Positions 33,964 through 48,165 of a DNA stretch of 64,000 bases are shown here, one piece after another. The position numbers were made by a program, and so were the translations under genes. This DNA is from Megalobrama amblycephala (Eukaryota; Chordata; Actinopteri; Cypriniformes; Xenocyprididae): the NCBI RefSeq assembly GCF_018812025.1, contig NC_063044.1:69782847-69846846 (forward strand), given 5' to 3'. The notes below the pieces were generated by a model. It was given only the letters and a program-made list of their open reading frames with translations. It was not told the DNA's origin and searched no databases. The stretch's first letter is position 1. Each line of letters opens with the position of its first letter.

Positions 33964-34600
33964 GAGCGAATCGATTCATCTAAAATCGTGTTCAATTTCC
34001 ACTGCATATTTTCAATTCAACATTTGTAATTGGTTCGTAAATTAGGTTTTTATTCAAAGTTTTTGTTTAATTTACACCATTCTGGTCAGAACGAGTCATC
34101 AGCGTTTGGTGAATCATTTTGCACAGCAATTGGTTCAATTGATTCAGAAAGCTTTGCTTCTCCCATCACTATCCAAAGGGTTAAAAAGACAGAAATCTTC
34201 TGTTCAGCTGTTTGTTTACTTTAAATGTTTTCTTCAGTAAACTGTTAAAATGTCTCAATTGTTCTTTTGAGGGTCTGTTTTCCTCCAGATGGATGAATTT
34301 CTGTTGATTCATCAGTGTGATTCCTGTGAGTCTTTTGCTGCATTTTAAGAGCCTCTCGGCCAGAATCGCTGTTAACACGCTTTACTTTTACAAACTCTTT
34401 CAACATGTTATTTACTACATGTTATTAACTGTTCAAAACGACTAATTTTCTGAGGGGTTAAAAGGTTTTATGTTTTATTTCTGTTTTATCATGGCATAAT
34501 TAATGTAACTGAAGAATGTTGTATTTTAAGGACCTCTGTGTGCTTTTGTGCTATTCACTCTGTTATATTAGGTTTGATGTAATAAACATGTCTTTAAATT
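33964..34600 (+). promoter_or_regulatory. Lectin 3' UTR with polyadenylation signal
   Basis: No coding sequence follows the lectin stop. An AATAAA lies at 34581-34586, about 620 bases after the stop, and is the best polyadenylation signal. Confidence 0.6.
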
Positions 34601-34689
34601 AGAAATATCACGTGTGACGAATGGATTCTTTCAGAGAAACTGGTGTGTTGTGCTTCTGTGAAGGCAGATGATTCACATTTAAGATTGTA

Positions 34690-35127
34690 AGATGACTTTT
34701 CTTTCTCTGTTTCTCCCTGTTTTCTCTCTCCTGGTCTCTGAGGCTGTAAGGGTGAGAGAGGAGGAGAGTTGTTCTTGTTTCATCACACATCTGTTTTTAA
34801 TGTACTCTATGTATATGTGTGTGTGTTTCTTGGAAAGCAGCCAAGAAAGGGTCCCTGATTCTTTGAGAGAGGGCCATAAGGCTGCTCTGGAAAGAAGGAA
34901 GTTGACCATATTTAGACTTGTTTTTCTATATGTACCACATTCCTCTATCATGAATGTATATTCTCATTGGACAGTTGCTTCACCACCCCCTGAACATGTA
35001 TAAAAGCCACGCACAAAAGTAAAAGTTGAGAAGGTTTGTGAACGGAGATTGGCTTCGTGTTCATGACTCTTTCCATGGGCCCATGCGTTCATGAGTGAAA
35101 GGAGGGACTGAGAATATTGGTGTGTTG
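34690..35127 (+). repeat. LTR-like repeat, copy 2
   Basis: It matches 428-850 in reverse orientation. It contains a GTATAAAAG box near 34999, with an ATTGG word (inverted CCAAT) 40 bases upstream, a typical retroelement promoter layout. Exact LTR ends and target duplication were not resolved. A 70-codon ORF starting at 35208 follows but has no recognised domain. Confidence 0.5.
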
Positions 35128-35440
35128 GCACAGAGAAATAGATTTTAACAGACATTGTTATTATTATTATTTTTTAATAACCTGCTTTTGGCGAGTTTTT
35201 GTGAAAAATGGAGAGTTTTGAGGGTGGTCCTACAGATTTTCAGAGGGAGGGGTTTGGCAACACTGCTGCTGAGGAGAGTCGAGCAGTTCACGGTATTTCT
35301 CATATTTACACGATCATCAAACACACTTTACACAGTTTGATCAAGCGACAGGCTCATTTCTGTGTTGTTTTCATCGAGCACAGCGATACTTGTGCGTCTT
35401 TTCTGTCGTCTTCTTACTGAAATAAACATTTAGTGCAGCA

Positions 35441-36030
35441 TGTGAGGAAAATATGTTGAATTCATTCAGACCTGAGCGATTTTGTGTTCGTTTGTGTGAT
35501 TGTTTCATGTTTTATAGTGATAATAACTGTTACTGAATGTCAAAGTTTGAGATCTGTGAGGAAAATATGATGAATTCATTCAGACCTGAGCGATTTTGTG
35601 TTCGTTTGTGTGATTGTTTCATGTTTTATAGTGATAATAACTGTTACTGAATGTCAAAGTTTGAGATCTGTGAGGAAAATATGATGAATTCATTCAGACC
35701 TGAGCGATTTTGTGTTCGTTTGTGTGATTGTTTCATGTTTTATAGTGATAATAACTGGTACTGAATGTCAAAGTTTGAGATCTGTGAGGAAAATATGATG
35801 AATTCATTCAGACCTGAGTGATTTTGTGTTCGTTTGTGTGATTGTTTCATGTTTTATAGTGATAATAACTGTTACTGAATGTCAAAGTTTGAGATCTGTG
35901 AGGAAAATATGATGAATTCATTCAGATCTGAGCGATTTTGTGTTCGTTTGTGTGATTGTTTCGATGTTTCATAGCGAAAACTGTTTATAAATGTCAAGTC
36001 TGAAGTCAAATTTTGAGATCTGTGAGGGAA
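35441..36030. repeat. 114-bp tandem repeat, five copies
   Basis: The TGTGAGGAAAATATG start recurs at 35441, 35555, 35669, 35783 and 35897, a constant period of 114 bp. A partial, diverged sixth start lies near 36020. Copies differ by one to three bases except the last, so the array is recent. No ORF spans the copies. Confidence 0.92.
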
Positions 36031-37599
36031 ATTGATGTGAATCTCGAGTGTTTCTACTTCTAAACACTTAATATTGTCCCTGTAATGATGAATGTGGGGG
36101 AATAAATGTGAATATAGATGAATATTAATGAAGTTTGACATATGAAATGCTAAGAGTTTTACGATCTTTGTCAGTTTCTGTATACATTAATGATCAAATT
36201 GCTTTAATTAATAGTTATTATAAAGAAGGGGTGGGAATCTTTAGTCACCTCACGATCTGATTTCGATTTTGGGAGTCATGATCCGATTCTAAAACGATTC
36301 TTGATCCACTTTTTTTTTCTTATTAATTAATTTGTCCCTTTATTAGTCATATTAATGAAAAAAATCCATACATTTACATATACTTACATACGTAATTATA
36401 AGTAGGCATACTTTTTTAAAAATAGTACAAATTGAAAAAAAAATTAGAACTAATTGTGTAATTGAATTAAACAATGAAAATTAAACAATGGCCATGTTAA
36501 TAATTTTACACTAATATAACTTAAAAACATACAAGCAAGTATCAAATAATAAAGAGGAGCAACAAAACATATTACAATCAATAAACAAAGAGTGTTTTCA
36601 GTATTTAAGATTATCTGAACGTTTTCTTTCTAATGTCGTTTGATTGTTACATCACAGACAGCGGGAGATCTAATAAGTTGCGTTCACGCACGGATCCATT
36701 TGTCCATTTAATCCCTTAAGACAAAACTGCTGTGTTTACATTCATTTTGCGTCATAAAACCATTTTGAGACGCATTAAACCACTCAAAAACAAAGTGTCG
36801 GCATTTGAAATCATGAAATTGAAAGCAGCCTTCTGTAAGCGAGTTTCATATTTTAAATATTCAAGTCCACTGCATTCCAAACGACATAAATGATGCCTTC
36901 GTAGAGCATTTGTAAGGAAAATACAGACGGACGAGACCGCGCACAACAACATCAAACAATGCGCGCGCCTCTCGCAGCTCATCCTGTGCAGTGAAGCCCG
37001 CTAATGTCTTTGCAATTCGCTTCAACCTTTCTGGACTTCATGAAAGATTGTTTTACGGAAGCTTCGAGTGGTGTATGTGTGTGAGGAATTGAAAGCAAGC
37101 AGAATTAGGGTGTTTCTAAAGCACTCACACTCAGTTTTTTATAAAGTCGAACTGTATTTAGATTAATATGGACATATTGTTGTTGTTTGCCTGTAGAGGT
37201 TCATAATGGGTGTCAATTTATTGTTACCAATTCACATCAGTGTTAATTTTGTTGAGGAATACATTTCGTCATAATTTTCATCAGCAATATTTTTTTTTAC
37301 GCACGAAAACAAAACAATGACTAAATAAAAACAGTTTTGAATGACTAAAACTATGACTAAAATCTACTCTCATTTTTGTCAAAAAAATTAAAACAAGACG
37401 AAAATGAAATAAAGGGATGATTTGGGAAGATATCCAGTCAGGACTGTGGAAGATGTGCACATTTGGAGAGTAACATGCTGATCTAACCGCTCTACAGGCT
37501 CGCCCAGCAGCACTTCAGACTGCTTCACAATCAATGAAGAGCGCACATTTATGCCAAGCCATTGCTTATAAGCTAATGTTGATGAATTGTGACAATGTT
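36031..37599. other. Non-coding DNA, no gene seen
   Basis: A fragment near 36220-36310 ('cacgatctgatttcgattttggg') looks like a dispersed repeat, and 37260-37400 is rich in 'gactaaaa' words. No ORF with a recognised domain. Confidence 0.35.
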
Positions 37600-38556
37600 T
37601 ACTACACAATGCTTATATGTTTTAGACGGCTGTAAAATGCGAGGAGTTAAACAAGGCTGCCCCATCTCCCCCTCATTATTTATTCCGGCTACAGAGATGT
37701 TGACTCTCCTAATTAAAAACTCAAATGTTGAAAGTGTAAACGGAAAATTATACTTAGTCAATTGGCTGATGATACAACATTATTTTTAAAAGATCTTATT
37801 CTTAACCAAATTCCTAAAGTAATTGAAACTGTATATAATATTCTGATTAAGTCGAGTGTCAAATATTTAGGCATTAACATTTCTAAGGATGAGGACTTGA
37901 TGGAAAAGCGAAACGTTTGGAATATATGGAATGAATGCAATAAAGGCAGGATTGATGCGTGGATGCAAAGGGATTTGTCTGTTTTTGGAAGGATTTATTT
38001 AATTCGATCTTGTTTCAATTCCATATTATATCCGACACTTCTGTACCATAACGATGTTTTGCAAGTTCATGATAAATCATCTATGGAAAAAAATTGCAAA
38101 CACAGTATATTACCTTTTAACTCATTTTTTTTTAAAAAATATTCAGTGGTATATATCCATCAAGTGAATTTTTAAGACAACAGATTGATTTTGAAGACAA
38201 TGACTGTATTTTCTTTTCTTGTGTGTTTTCAAATATTTTCTGGGAAAATATGTCTTATTGGTTGGAGACAAAGATTCATTCACTGCCCACTTTTGCTAGG
38301 AAACATATTATGTTTGGAATGCTGTTGGATGATAAAAATTTTTTTTATTAATGTAATGTTGATTCTGAAAAACATTTTCATTCATAAATGCAAATGTATG
38401 AAGACGAAACCTTATTTTTCTATATTCAAAAGAGAGGTTATTTGTAATGACTTTCCATCACTGGAATGTATGAAAATAAAAAAGGCCCAGAAATTTGCTG
38501 GAATAATAAGAGACCTTGATTATTGTTTACTCAATAAACTATTTAATTCAGTTTAA
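37600..38556 (+). pseudogene. L1-like LINE reverse transcriptase fragment
   Basis: Residues GVKQGCPISPSLF, then ATEMLTLLIKNSN, then a QLADDTTLFLKD-like box (readable by frame change near 37760) and VKYLGINISKD followed by QRDLSVFGRIYLI. This is the order of reverse transcriptase blocks 4 to 7 and the thumb in L1/Tx1-type LINEs. The frame is broken several times, and both the 5' half (endonuclease) and the 3' end are missing. It is an old dead copy. Confidence 0.8.
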
Positions 38557-39259
38557 TTTCAGTTTAATTCATAGTACACTACTGTATCTTCTGTCACAGG
38601 AAGCAAAGACTGAGAACGTTAATTTGACACATTATTCTATATATAGATTTTATAAGTATAAGGGTTATTACAGTTAACCAAACCTAAAACCATTAAAAAA
38701 CTTCATTACTTGAAACAAAATAAAAGTTAACTGAAATAAAAATAAAAATAAAAAACATAAAAAATGTAAATTTATTTTATGTAGTTTCTCAGCTTTAGCT
38801 TAACCTGATATACTAAAATAATTAAAACAGAAATATATAAAAGCAAAAACTAAAAGACATAAACACACAAAACAAATCGAAAACTTTTAACTAAAATTAC
38901 AATGAAAGCAGAAAATCTAAAATCTAATCAAATTTTAATAACTATATTAGTACCTCAATGATAAGTGTGTCAATCCCTGACAAGTACTGAATTGAGCTCT
39001 CTTTCAAGTCTTTTTGCACTTGAACGGTCAAAAAACGTCCGCTTTGGCGAGTAAAGTACTTAAGTGAACATAAACAGTTTGGAGAATATGTATCAGAGTA
39101 TTGGATCTGTATATTGTTAAATAAATGCTTATTTGATGCATTACAATTTAACTAAACCCTTTAGATTTTCTTAAATGCCATTTAGTTTTGGTCATCGGAA
39201 ATTGTTTTAGTCTAGTTTTAGTTGAGTAAATCAGTAGCTTTTTAGAGGACAGTGAGAAC
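38557..39259. other. Non-coding stretch with an A-rich MITE-like segment
   Basis: About 38660-38965 starts 'ggttattacagttaac' and ends 'ttttaataactat', a short inverted pair around a region rich in 'aaataaaaa' and 'actaaaa' words, typical of a small dispersed element. The rest shows no gene. Confidence 0.4.
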
Positions 39260-40212
39260 ATGAGTGATCCAGAACCCTGCAGAATGAAACACACTGAAGA
39301 TACTGAAGAACAAAGAGGTTGGTGTTTATTCTTGAAATGTTTCATTTTATTTACAGCCAGGTATTTAATATACATATAAATAAATGTCATTGATTGCAAT
39401 TATGAGGTCTTTGGAGTAAGATCCATTTCTCTTTCATGAGATTACTTCCTCTTATTGGCCGAGTTACCTTTCTCCGTGTCATAAACTCTTGAGGCAAGGC
39501 TTCTAAACTGTGAATTTTTAAGGGCGTGATATTCAAATGTTTTCAGCCGCCACATTTATCAATGTCGGGTCATTCATATGATGGGACTGGCGCCATACGA
39601 AAAGTGTAAAAAGTGTAAAAACTTCAACAAGGTACTTTCAACAACCATGAATAACCCCAAAAGCGAGATTCTTTCTTTGTTCTTTCATTTCAGAGCTGAT
39701 GGAAGTGAAGGAGGAGAGTGAAGAACTGAGTGAAGTGGAGGAGAAACATCATGACAAACCTGGAGAAAAACCTTTGAGTCGCTCAAAGACTTTCACCTGC
39801 ACTCAGTGTGGAAAGAGTTTAGCACGAAAAACAAATCTTAAACATCACATGTTGATCCACACTGGAGAGAAGCCGTTCACGTGTGTTCAATGTGGAAAGG
39901 GTTTCATAAAGAAATATCATCTTGATGTTCACGTTAGAGTTCATACAGGAGAGAAGCCGTTCACATGTGATGAGTGCGGGAAGAGCTTCACTCAATCTTC
40001 ACAGCTTCAATACCACATGAGAGTTCACACTGGAGAGAGACCGTTCTCGTGTGATCCGTGTGGGAAGAGCTTCACTCGATCTGAACTGCTTAAAGGACAC
40101 ATGAGCATCCACACCGGAGAGAGGCCGTTCACATGTGATCAATGCAGCAAAACATTTCCTCTGGCATCTGCCCTACATAAGCACATGAAAGTTCATACGG
40201 ACGTGAAGCCAC

Positions 40213-40288
40213 ATTCATGTTTTGTGTGTGGAAAGAGATTTTTAACGCGCATTCATGTTTTGTGTGTGGAAAGAGATTTTTAACGCGG
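40213..40288. repeat. 38-bp tandem duplication inside finger 6
   Basis: The ATTCATGTTTTGTGTGTGG block and the next 19 bases repeat once with a 38-bp period. The length is not a multiple of 3, so the frame breaks. Confidence 0.9.
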
Positions 40289-40321
40289 TCTAATTTACGT
40301 ATACATCAGAAAACTCATACT

Positions 40322-41898
<1,577 letters not shown>

Positions 41899-41934
41899 TG
41901 AAGGTGTATTCTTTGAGTTGGATAAAGTAAAATT

Positions 41935-42177
41935 ATTTTCTTGTTTTCAGGAAAAATAAGTTAAAATTAAGTGAGTTTTTCCTTAAAACAAAATAATCTG
42001 CAAATGGGGTAAGCAAAATAATCTTAATCCACACTGAGAACAAGATTATATATCTTATTTTTGGTTTTGAAATAAGATTATTTTGCTTACCACTGGCAGA
42101 TTATTTAGCTTGTTTTAAGGAAAAACTCACTTAATTTTAACTTATTTTTCCTGAAAACAAGAAAATAATTTTTACTT
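41935..42177. mobile_element. Palindromic MITE
   Basis: The left arm (about 41935-42020, AAAATTATTTTCTTGTTTTC then CCTTAAAACAA) is the near-perfect reverse complement of the right arm (about 42090-42177). Smaller nested inverted words (GATTATTTTGCTTACC) lie in the centre. Related tail sequence runs on to about 42260. No coding capacity. Confidence 0.8.
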
Positions 42178-42260
42178 GTCAAGAAAATTCTTCTTGATCT
42201 AAGAACTTTAAGATATTTTGACTAGAAACAAGACAAAAACTCTAAGTAAGAACAGCATTT

Positions 42261-43364
42261 TTTTGGAGTTTGGTTCAAAAACATCTCTTCAAGCTGATAG
42301 TGTAAATGCAGTCAGAACAGGGAGCAGAAACTTCCTAGATGTTAATGGAGGCAGGAAAACTGCTAAAAGAAAGAATGAAACTAACAGTAATGCTTTAGGT
42401 GTTCAGGCGCCTCATATATAAAACTTTACATAGATTTCATCCTAAAAGCCTATGTAGGCACAAAAGCTAGATTTTTAGAGGAAAAAATCCCTTTATAAAT
42501 CCCAATCAGTGTAAGATTGTGTGTACGTGCATCTCCACCCCCGTCTCCTCCCCGAAATCACCTTATATGGAGCTTACAATGCCTACTTTTACTATGCATA
42601 TCCTCATCTGCATATGATTTACATATGCATATTCATCCACGTGATACCGTGTTTAAAGGTACAAGACATTAGGAAAATATGAGATATGGATGTGCCTATT
42701 CAGTGGCCTACTTTTGCCTTGTTTTTGAATGAATAAATCAGAATAATATAAAATACATTTCAGAGAAAGTTTTTCGGTAACACTTTATTTTAATTGTCCA
42801 GAGTAATGCATTAGTTAAGCTTTAATTAATGATGAACTTGTTCTCAATTAAGCATTAGTTAAGCATGAACATACTAGTAATTAATGATTAACTTTACATT
42901 AAAGGGTCAGTATTATGCATTAGTTAAGTGTAAATAAATTAGCAATTACTTATTAACTTGTTTACAATTATGCATTAGTAAATCACAAACTAGTAATTAA
43001 TTATTAACTCAACATATAACAAGGGCTTATTAGCCATTATTTACAGTTTATTTAGACATTTGTCTAAATAAATGAAAAATAAGCTATTAATTAATGATTA
43101 ACTGAATGTACAGTAAGTGACTTTTTAGCCATTATGTACCACCCAATTAGCCATATATTATTTATGTGTAGTGATGTAATTATATTTCTGATTCACCATC
43201 TATTAAGTTAACTGAACAATAAGCTAGTAAATATGTTTAATTAGTGTTAGTTTAGCAGTTATAAATTGCTAATAGTGTAATAAAGGCAATTTGACCCACT
43301 ATTCTAAAATTAGAGACCGTTTAAACAAGCGAACTTCAGAGAAAACTGCAGCTTTAGTCAAACC
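42261..43364. other. AT-rich non-coding stretch with dispersed-repeat words
   Basis: From 42775 (GGTAACACTTTATTTTAATT) to about 43010 the words 'gcattagttaag' and 'attaatgattaac' recur irregularly, as in some fish MITEs. No gene is seen. Confidence 0.4.
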
Positions 43365-43654
43365 TTAATTGTAGCTATGCTGCAAAGGTAGAAGCTCATC
43401 ATTTTCTTTCATTTCTTCAATGTTTTGCTTTGTTGAAATAGGCATCAATGAATTGCACCTTTTTGCGAATTCAAGGAGCGTTTCCTTGTTAGATTTTTTT
43501 ATTTCCTGGTAAAAACCAGGATCTGCAACTGAAGCCGTTGAAGCAATGGTTCCCCTGTCCACGCCATGCCGGTGGAAGGCTGTAAGCATTTTAACTTTTT
43601 TGAATGTCTTCAGCACTTCCTTGTATTGTCTGGCCACTTCCGCTGGCTTTCTGG
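43365..43654 (-). pseudogene. CCDC106-like domain, single-exon fragment
   Basis: On the minus strand a TTTTTTCAG acceptor precedes an exon coding a PAEVARQYKEVLKTFKK start, then HRHGVDRGTIASTA, ADPGFYQE and KETLLEFAKRC, ending in a stop. Proteins annotated as coiled-coil domain-containing 106-like in fish carry this order of motifs. No upstream exon was found within the next kilobase, so it is a fragment or the last exon of a dispersed copy. CCDC106-like genes occur in many copies in fish genomes. Confidence 0.5.
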
Positions 43655-44152
43655 CTGAAAAAAGTCAATGGACTAAATAAACATTTAATAAGAAAAGGCA
43701 ATAAAACTTTCAAGACACCAAAATGGAGTTTTCAGTTCCTTCCTAAATTAATCTCTGGCTACTCACTGTAGAATTAAACTACCAAAATCTTACACAATAT
43801 GAGTAATTTAATGTGAGCTGATCAAAATACTTCTTTTGTGTGGGTATTTGAATGGAGATTACAGGTTTTTATTGATTAATCATGCAGCTCAACTTACACA
43901 CTATGATATAGTAAGAAAAGGAACTCATACTTTAGCAAAACAGCAATTTGATGCTAATGCTGATGTTTATGTGGACAAAACATTAAATTCTGATGCTTGT
44001 AATATAAATTAATATAATAATTAATTAATTACTGAATTAATAAATAAGTAACTAATCTACAAGCTTCTCATACTTCATACTTGCTTACTTTTGTTTTTCC
44101 TACACCTTCCCTATTAAACCAATGGAAAAAACGGAATTCACGTTCGTTCTGG
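43655..44152. other. Non-coding stretch up to the foldback element
   Basis: No coding exon is seen. From about 44107 'CCTTCCCTATTAAAC' is the left part of the palindromic repeat that also occurs at 58767; the foldback element was inserted in it. Confidence 0.5.
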
Positions 44153-46553
44153 GTCCGTGTAAGTTTTGATAGTTTGTTTTCCAATTTGAAATGAAACACG
44201 CAGAAACGAGAAAACGGTCGTTTCCCGTTTTTTCGTTTGTTAAAAAAAACGGAAAAAAGAGATTTTGACTCGATTTTCGTTTTTTCGGGTCACAGATAGA
44301 AATGGAAAGACGACTTCAAAACTCGTTTTCCACATGTGGGCGGTCATTACACGCCCCTTTCAGCCGATTGGTCAATCAAATCTGAGCCAGTGACATCATC
44401 TTCAGATGTCATAAATCGGCTTTCTTCTGTGCAACTTAACGCGTATTTCACAGAAATATTTATTTCAGAAATGTTAATCAGCACACAGACTGTTGTAATG
44501 CTGTTTGTAGTTTAATATGCATAGTGAAACTGCGCTACACACACGGAGGAGTGGATGAGAAGCACAGATTATATTTTATTATATTTTATTTTATTTATGT
44601 TTTTATTTTATTCTATTTTGAATAAATAGATTAAATCACAATAAATAAGTAGTGTAAGCAATTTTGAAAAACGAACAATAGCTCATCTCTCTTTATTTAT
44701 TTTATATAGCCTAACATTGCCTGCTGAATATAGGCTAATGTTAATAACCCTTTGGTTAAAAGATTGAGGGAATATGTAAAGATCAAACATTAAAGATCAA
44801 AATTACAGCTACATAGCTATTTTAGTTATGACAAAAATAATATATAAATGTTAACGTATTCCTTTAAAGCTGAACTGAAACAGAAACCGGCGTTATAACC
44901 TAGGCTACCTCTCTAATTTGACACAAATCCAAATGTTTCAATATTCACAATTTGGAGGCTAAACTATATTTATTATTTAAACGCTTTTATTGTAGCCTAC
45001 ACAGACTACTTAAAATGAGCAGTATAACTTTTTATATATTTGGTTGAATGTATGTTATTTTGACAGTTACAGGCTGTGATGTCAAGTTACTAAAACTGAT
45101 GTTGTGCATGAGGCGCCGACGCGTTCACTTGAATTTTCTTATAAAAGCGGAAACAACTTAAAATACTCAGACATTTATGGTCAAATATATGTAACACCAT
45201 TCGAATCTGTGAAGAGTTAAATAGGCCTATTATTTTTGTACTCACAATAAAAACAAAACATTGCTCGTAAAATAAACAAAGAAATGTTCTGCCGTCTCGG
45301 TTTCCTTTCTGTGAACTTCTCAAAAATGAACCGACACTCATATTGTCGCATTTTTTCCCCTTTCATTTTGGTAATATGTTAATTACTTAAGTGAAATAAA
45401 TTTCGCGCACAGACATAGGCTATTTATTCCTTTTATATAATTGAATCCTTTGTTCTCCGTTCACAGAAGCGCTGCAGGTGCGTGATGATGATGAATCCTC
45501 ATGTTCTGTTGTTTATTCTGCTATTTGTTCATGTAGGCTAAAACTAAACCCCTGGGATTTTTTTAATGATTCACAGACATTTATCAAATTTCGTTTAATT
45601 CTAATTTAATATAATCTTGTCGGTTAATGAAACGATGATCACGTCAGTTGAAAGTCAGGGGGGAAAAAAACAGTAATTATATTGACAAAGCAACAATAAT
45701 TTTCGTAAAATAAGTTTAAGTTTTTCAAAACATCCACAGAACTGCATACAGTAAATTTTCCTGCTGTTTAAGCCACGAATATTTACAAAATAAAATAATT
45801 ACAAAGATGATAAAAGATAATAAAATAATTACAAAGATAATAAAAGTTCTATGTTTAATATACGAGAGTTTTTGTTTTGCTGTTGTCCACTAAAGCAATT
45901 GACGCAGAATCGCCAATAGCCGTTAAATCGAAATTGAAAGTAAAATGTTCAGGGCCATTTATAGCTAATTCATTCAAAAGCGAAGGAAAGACAGAAAAAG
46001 TGAAGATAGCAAGTAAACTGTGACATATAATAATGTTCACTGTGTTCATAAAAGTGTTTAATTTAAGAGATCAAATCTGTATGGCCATTTATAAGCTAAG
46101 GAAAACAAAAAAGCGCATGCGCTTGGTAACAGATGTGGAGGCATTTACATTTTACATTTTAAAAACACAATGGCAGCTTAAAAACAGACTTAATTAAATT
46201 TACTGTAGTTTTTTTTTTTTTTTACTTTTTTTTATCTGTGCAAACATATTTCTGTGAAATACGCGTTAGGTTGCACAGAAGAAAGCCGATTTATGACATC
46301 TACTGATATAGCAGCAGAGGACTATTATTTTGTTGAACGAACTGAAGATGACGTCACTGGCTCAGATTTGATTGACCAATCGGCTGAAAGGGGCGTGTAA
46401 TGACCGCCCACATGTGGAAAATGACTTTTGAAGTCGTATTTCCGTTTTCTATCCGTGACCCGAAAAAAACGAAAAAACGGGAAACGACCGTTTTCTCGTT
46501 TCTGCGTATTTCATTTTTAAATTGGAAAACAAACTATCAAAACGTACACGGAC
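44153..46553. mobile_element. 2.4-kb foldback DNA element with 8-bp target duplication
   Basis: The ends GTCCGTGTAAGTTTTGATAG and (inverted) GTCCGTGTACGTTTTGATAG start arms of about 300 bp (44153-44455 and 46235-46553). Each arm has one private insertion of 30-45 bp. CGTTCTGG flanks both sides (44145-44152, 46554-46561). The uninterrupted site is visible at 58810-58817 in the paralogous repeat. The 1.8-kb centre is AT-rich with no transposase. An 8-bp duplication fits hAT, P or Mutator-like elements; the termini do not decide between them. Confidence 0.9.
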
Positions 46554-47950
46554 CGTTCTGGAAGTTGAATAGGGAAAGACATTCAGTGTAAGCTTTTTGA
46601 AGAATACAGAATCGCATTCTGGTGAAGCACTTGTGATGCGATCATGCAAGCATATACATTTACATTTTTAAAAAAAGACTCATCGTTTTGCTAGATAGCC
46701 ATTGACAGGCGACTCCTCACACATCCCGGAGCCTTGGTTAACATTGCAATTTTCTCACGATTTACAAATAGTTGCAAACATTTGGGATGTTGTAAGTACT
46801 CAAGTGATCAAAATATATAACACTGGCCTAGTGGTTTTTGGATATTTTACGGCTAAATTCTTACATATTGTGCCTTTAAGTGCTTAACTCCATTAATGAG
46901 AATGACATATTTAATCTGAATGTGTATATCAGATGTAAAACAGAGTTTAAATCTTTAAACTGTTATTGTGAACATGCGCTGTATTTATGATTAGGCAAGG
47001 CAATGTAATTTATTTTGTAAAGCACCATTACAGTTAATGGTAATGTGCTGTACAGACAGCAAAAACATGCATTACACACCAATATTATACAGTACAGAGA
47101 CATCTGTCCACACAACATTAAAAGACAAAATATCACTAAACAAAAACCTACAAAAAAGCCAGGGGAAAATGATGGGTTTGAAAAAGCCCAGTGTGGAAAC
47201 TGTTCTAATATTTAACAGCAAACAGTTCCAGAGTCTGGGAGCCCTCCCTGAAAAAGCATGATCACCCCATAATTTACGTTTCGCCCTAGCAACAGCCCAA
47301 AGTTTCTGGTCAGATCTGGATGGTGAATAACGTTGTAATAAATCTGAAAGATATAGTGGTTCAAGGCCATTTAAAGATTTAAAAACAAACAACAAAATCT
47401 TAAAATCAATCCTATAACGGACTGGCAACCAGTGTAGAGAACATGAGAACAGGGGTAATATTCATTAGGGCTCATAATGAGGATTTAAAGTTGCCGTCAA
47501 GAATCTGCTCTGTCTCCAGAACGTTTGTACGCGTGGGTCAGAGTTTGGGATGTGTAGGAAGTGGCGTACGCTTCTTCAGGGCCTGTTTTGTGCATACGCA
47601 ACGGTTATAACTGAGTCAGTTGACAGTTAGACAGTTGAGAGGAATCATAGGAGAACAGATGTCAACATTGATAACAGTCAGCGCTCGGCTCTCTAGATGG
47701 AAGAACGATTGCCTGAGCTGTGCTCAGTTGATCATACAGGAAGTTCACAACCACAGGAGGAGCTTATATAATGAAGAGAAAGACTGACAGAAACAGAAAA
47801 TGGCTGATCAGTGTGATCTGTGTCTGCTGGGACTGATCATTCTCTCTTCACTTCTCACAGGTAAAGAAATCTGGATTTTCTCTAAAGACATTTAGTGGAA
47901 TTAGTCTGGAAAGAGTTGATTTGAACATGCTCAGTTTATTCTTGCACACA
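46554..47950 (+). repeat. Duplicated block, copy A (upstream of the Ig receptor gene)
   Basis: It matches 58810-60060 nearly base for base over long stretches: 46590-47240 with 58835-59500, and 47500-47930 with 59565-60050. It covers a palindromic repeat, an L2 fragment, the probable promoter and exon 1 of the Ig receptor. The L2 part is longer here than in copy B, which has lost about 200 bp of it. Confidence 0.85.
47040..47450 (-). pseudogene. L2/CR1-type LINE C-terminal fragment
   Basis: Minus-strand residues PVRYRIDFKILLFVFKSLNGL, then LYLSDLLQRYSPSR and APRLWNCLLLNIRT are the typical C-terminal end of an L2/CR1 ORF2. No catalytic domain is present. Confidence 0.75.
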
Positions 47951-48130
47951 TTCACGTTGTGATCTCAGAGTTGTGTATTGATACATACAGATCATACTGT
48001 ATTATTCCTGATACTGGACATAGAGTCACTCCAACATTTGATGATCAACAATTATCTTCATATTCAGAGATTTCAACAGCTACATGATCAAGACAAACAC
48101 TTTATTCTGGAGAGTGTGATGATTGAGTTC

Positions 48131-48165
<35 letters not shown>

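Noticed and set aside
35441..36030. CRISPR-like array
   Set aside because: Units are directly tandem without unique spacers, and the DNA is eukaryotic.
47764..47772. TATATAA as TATA box of the Ig receptor
   Set aside because: It lies only about 30 bases before the ATG, leaving no room for a 5' UTR.
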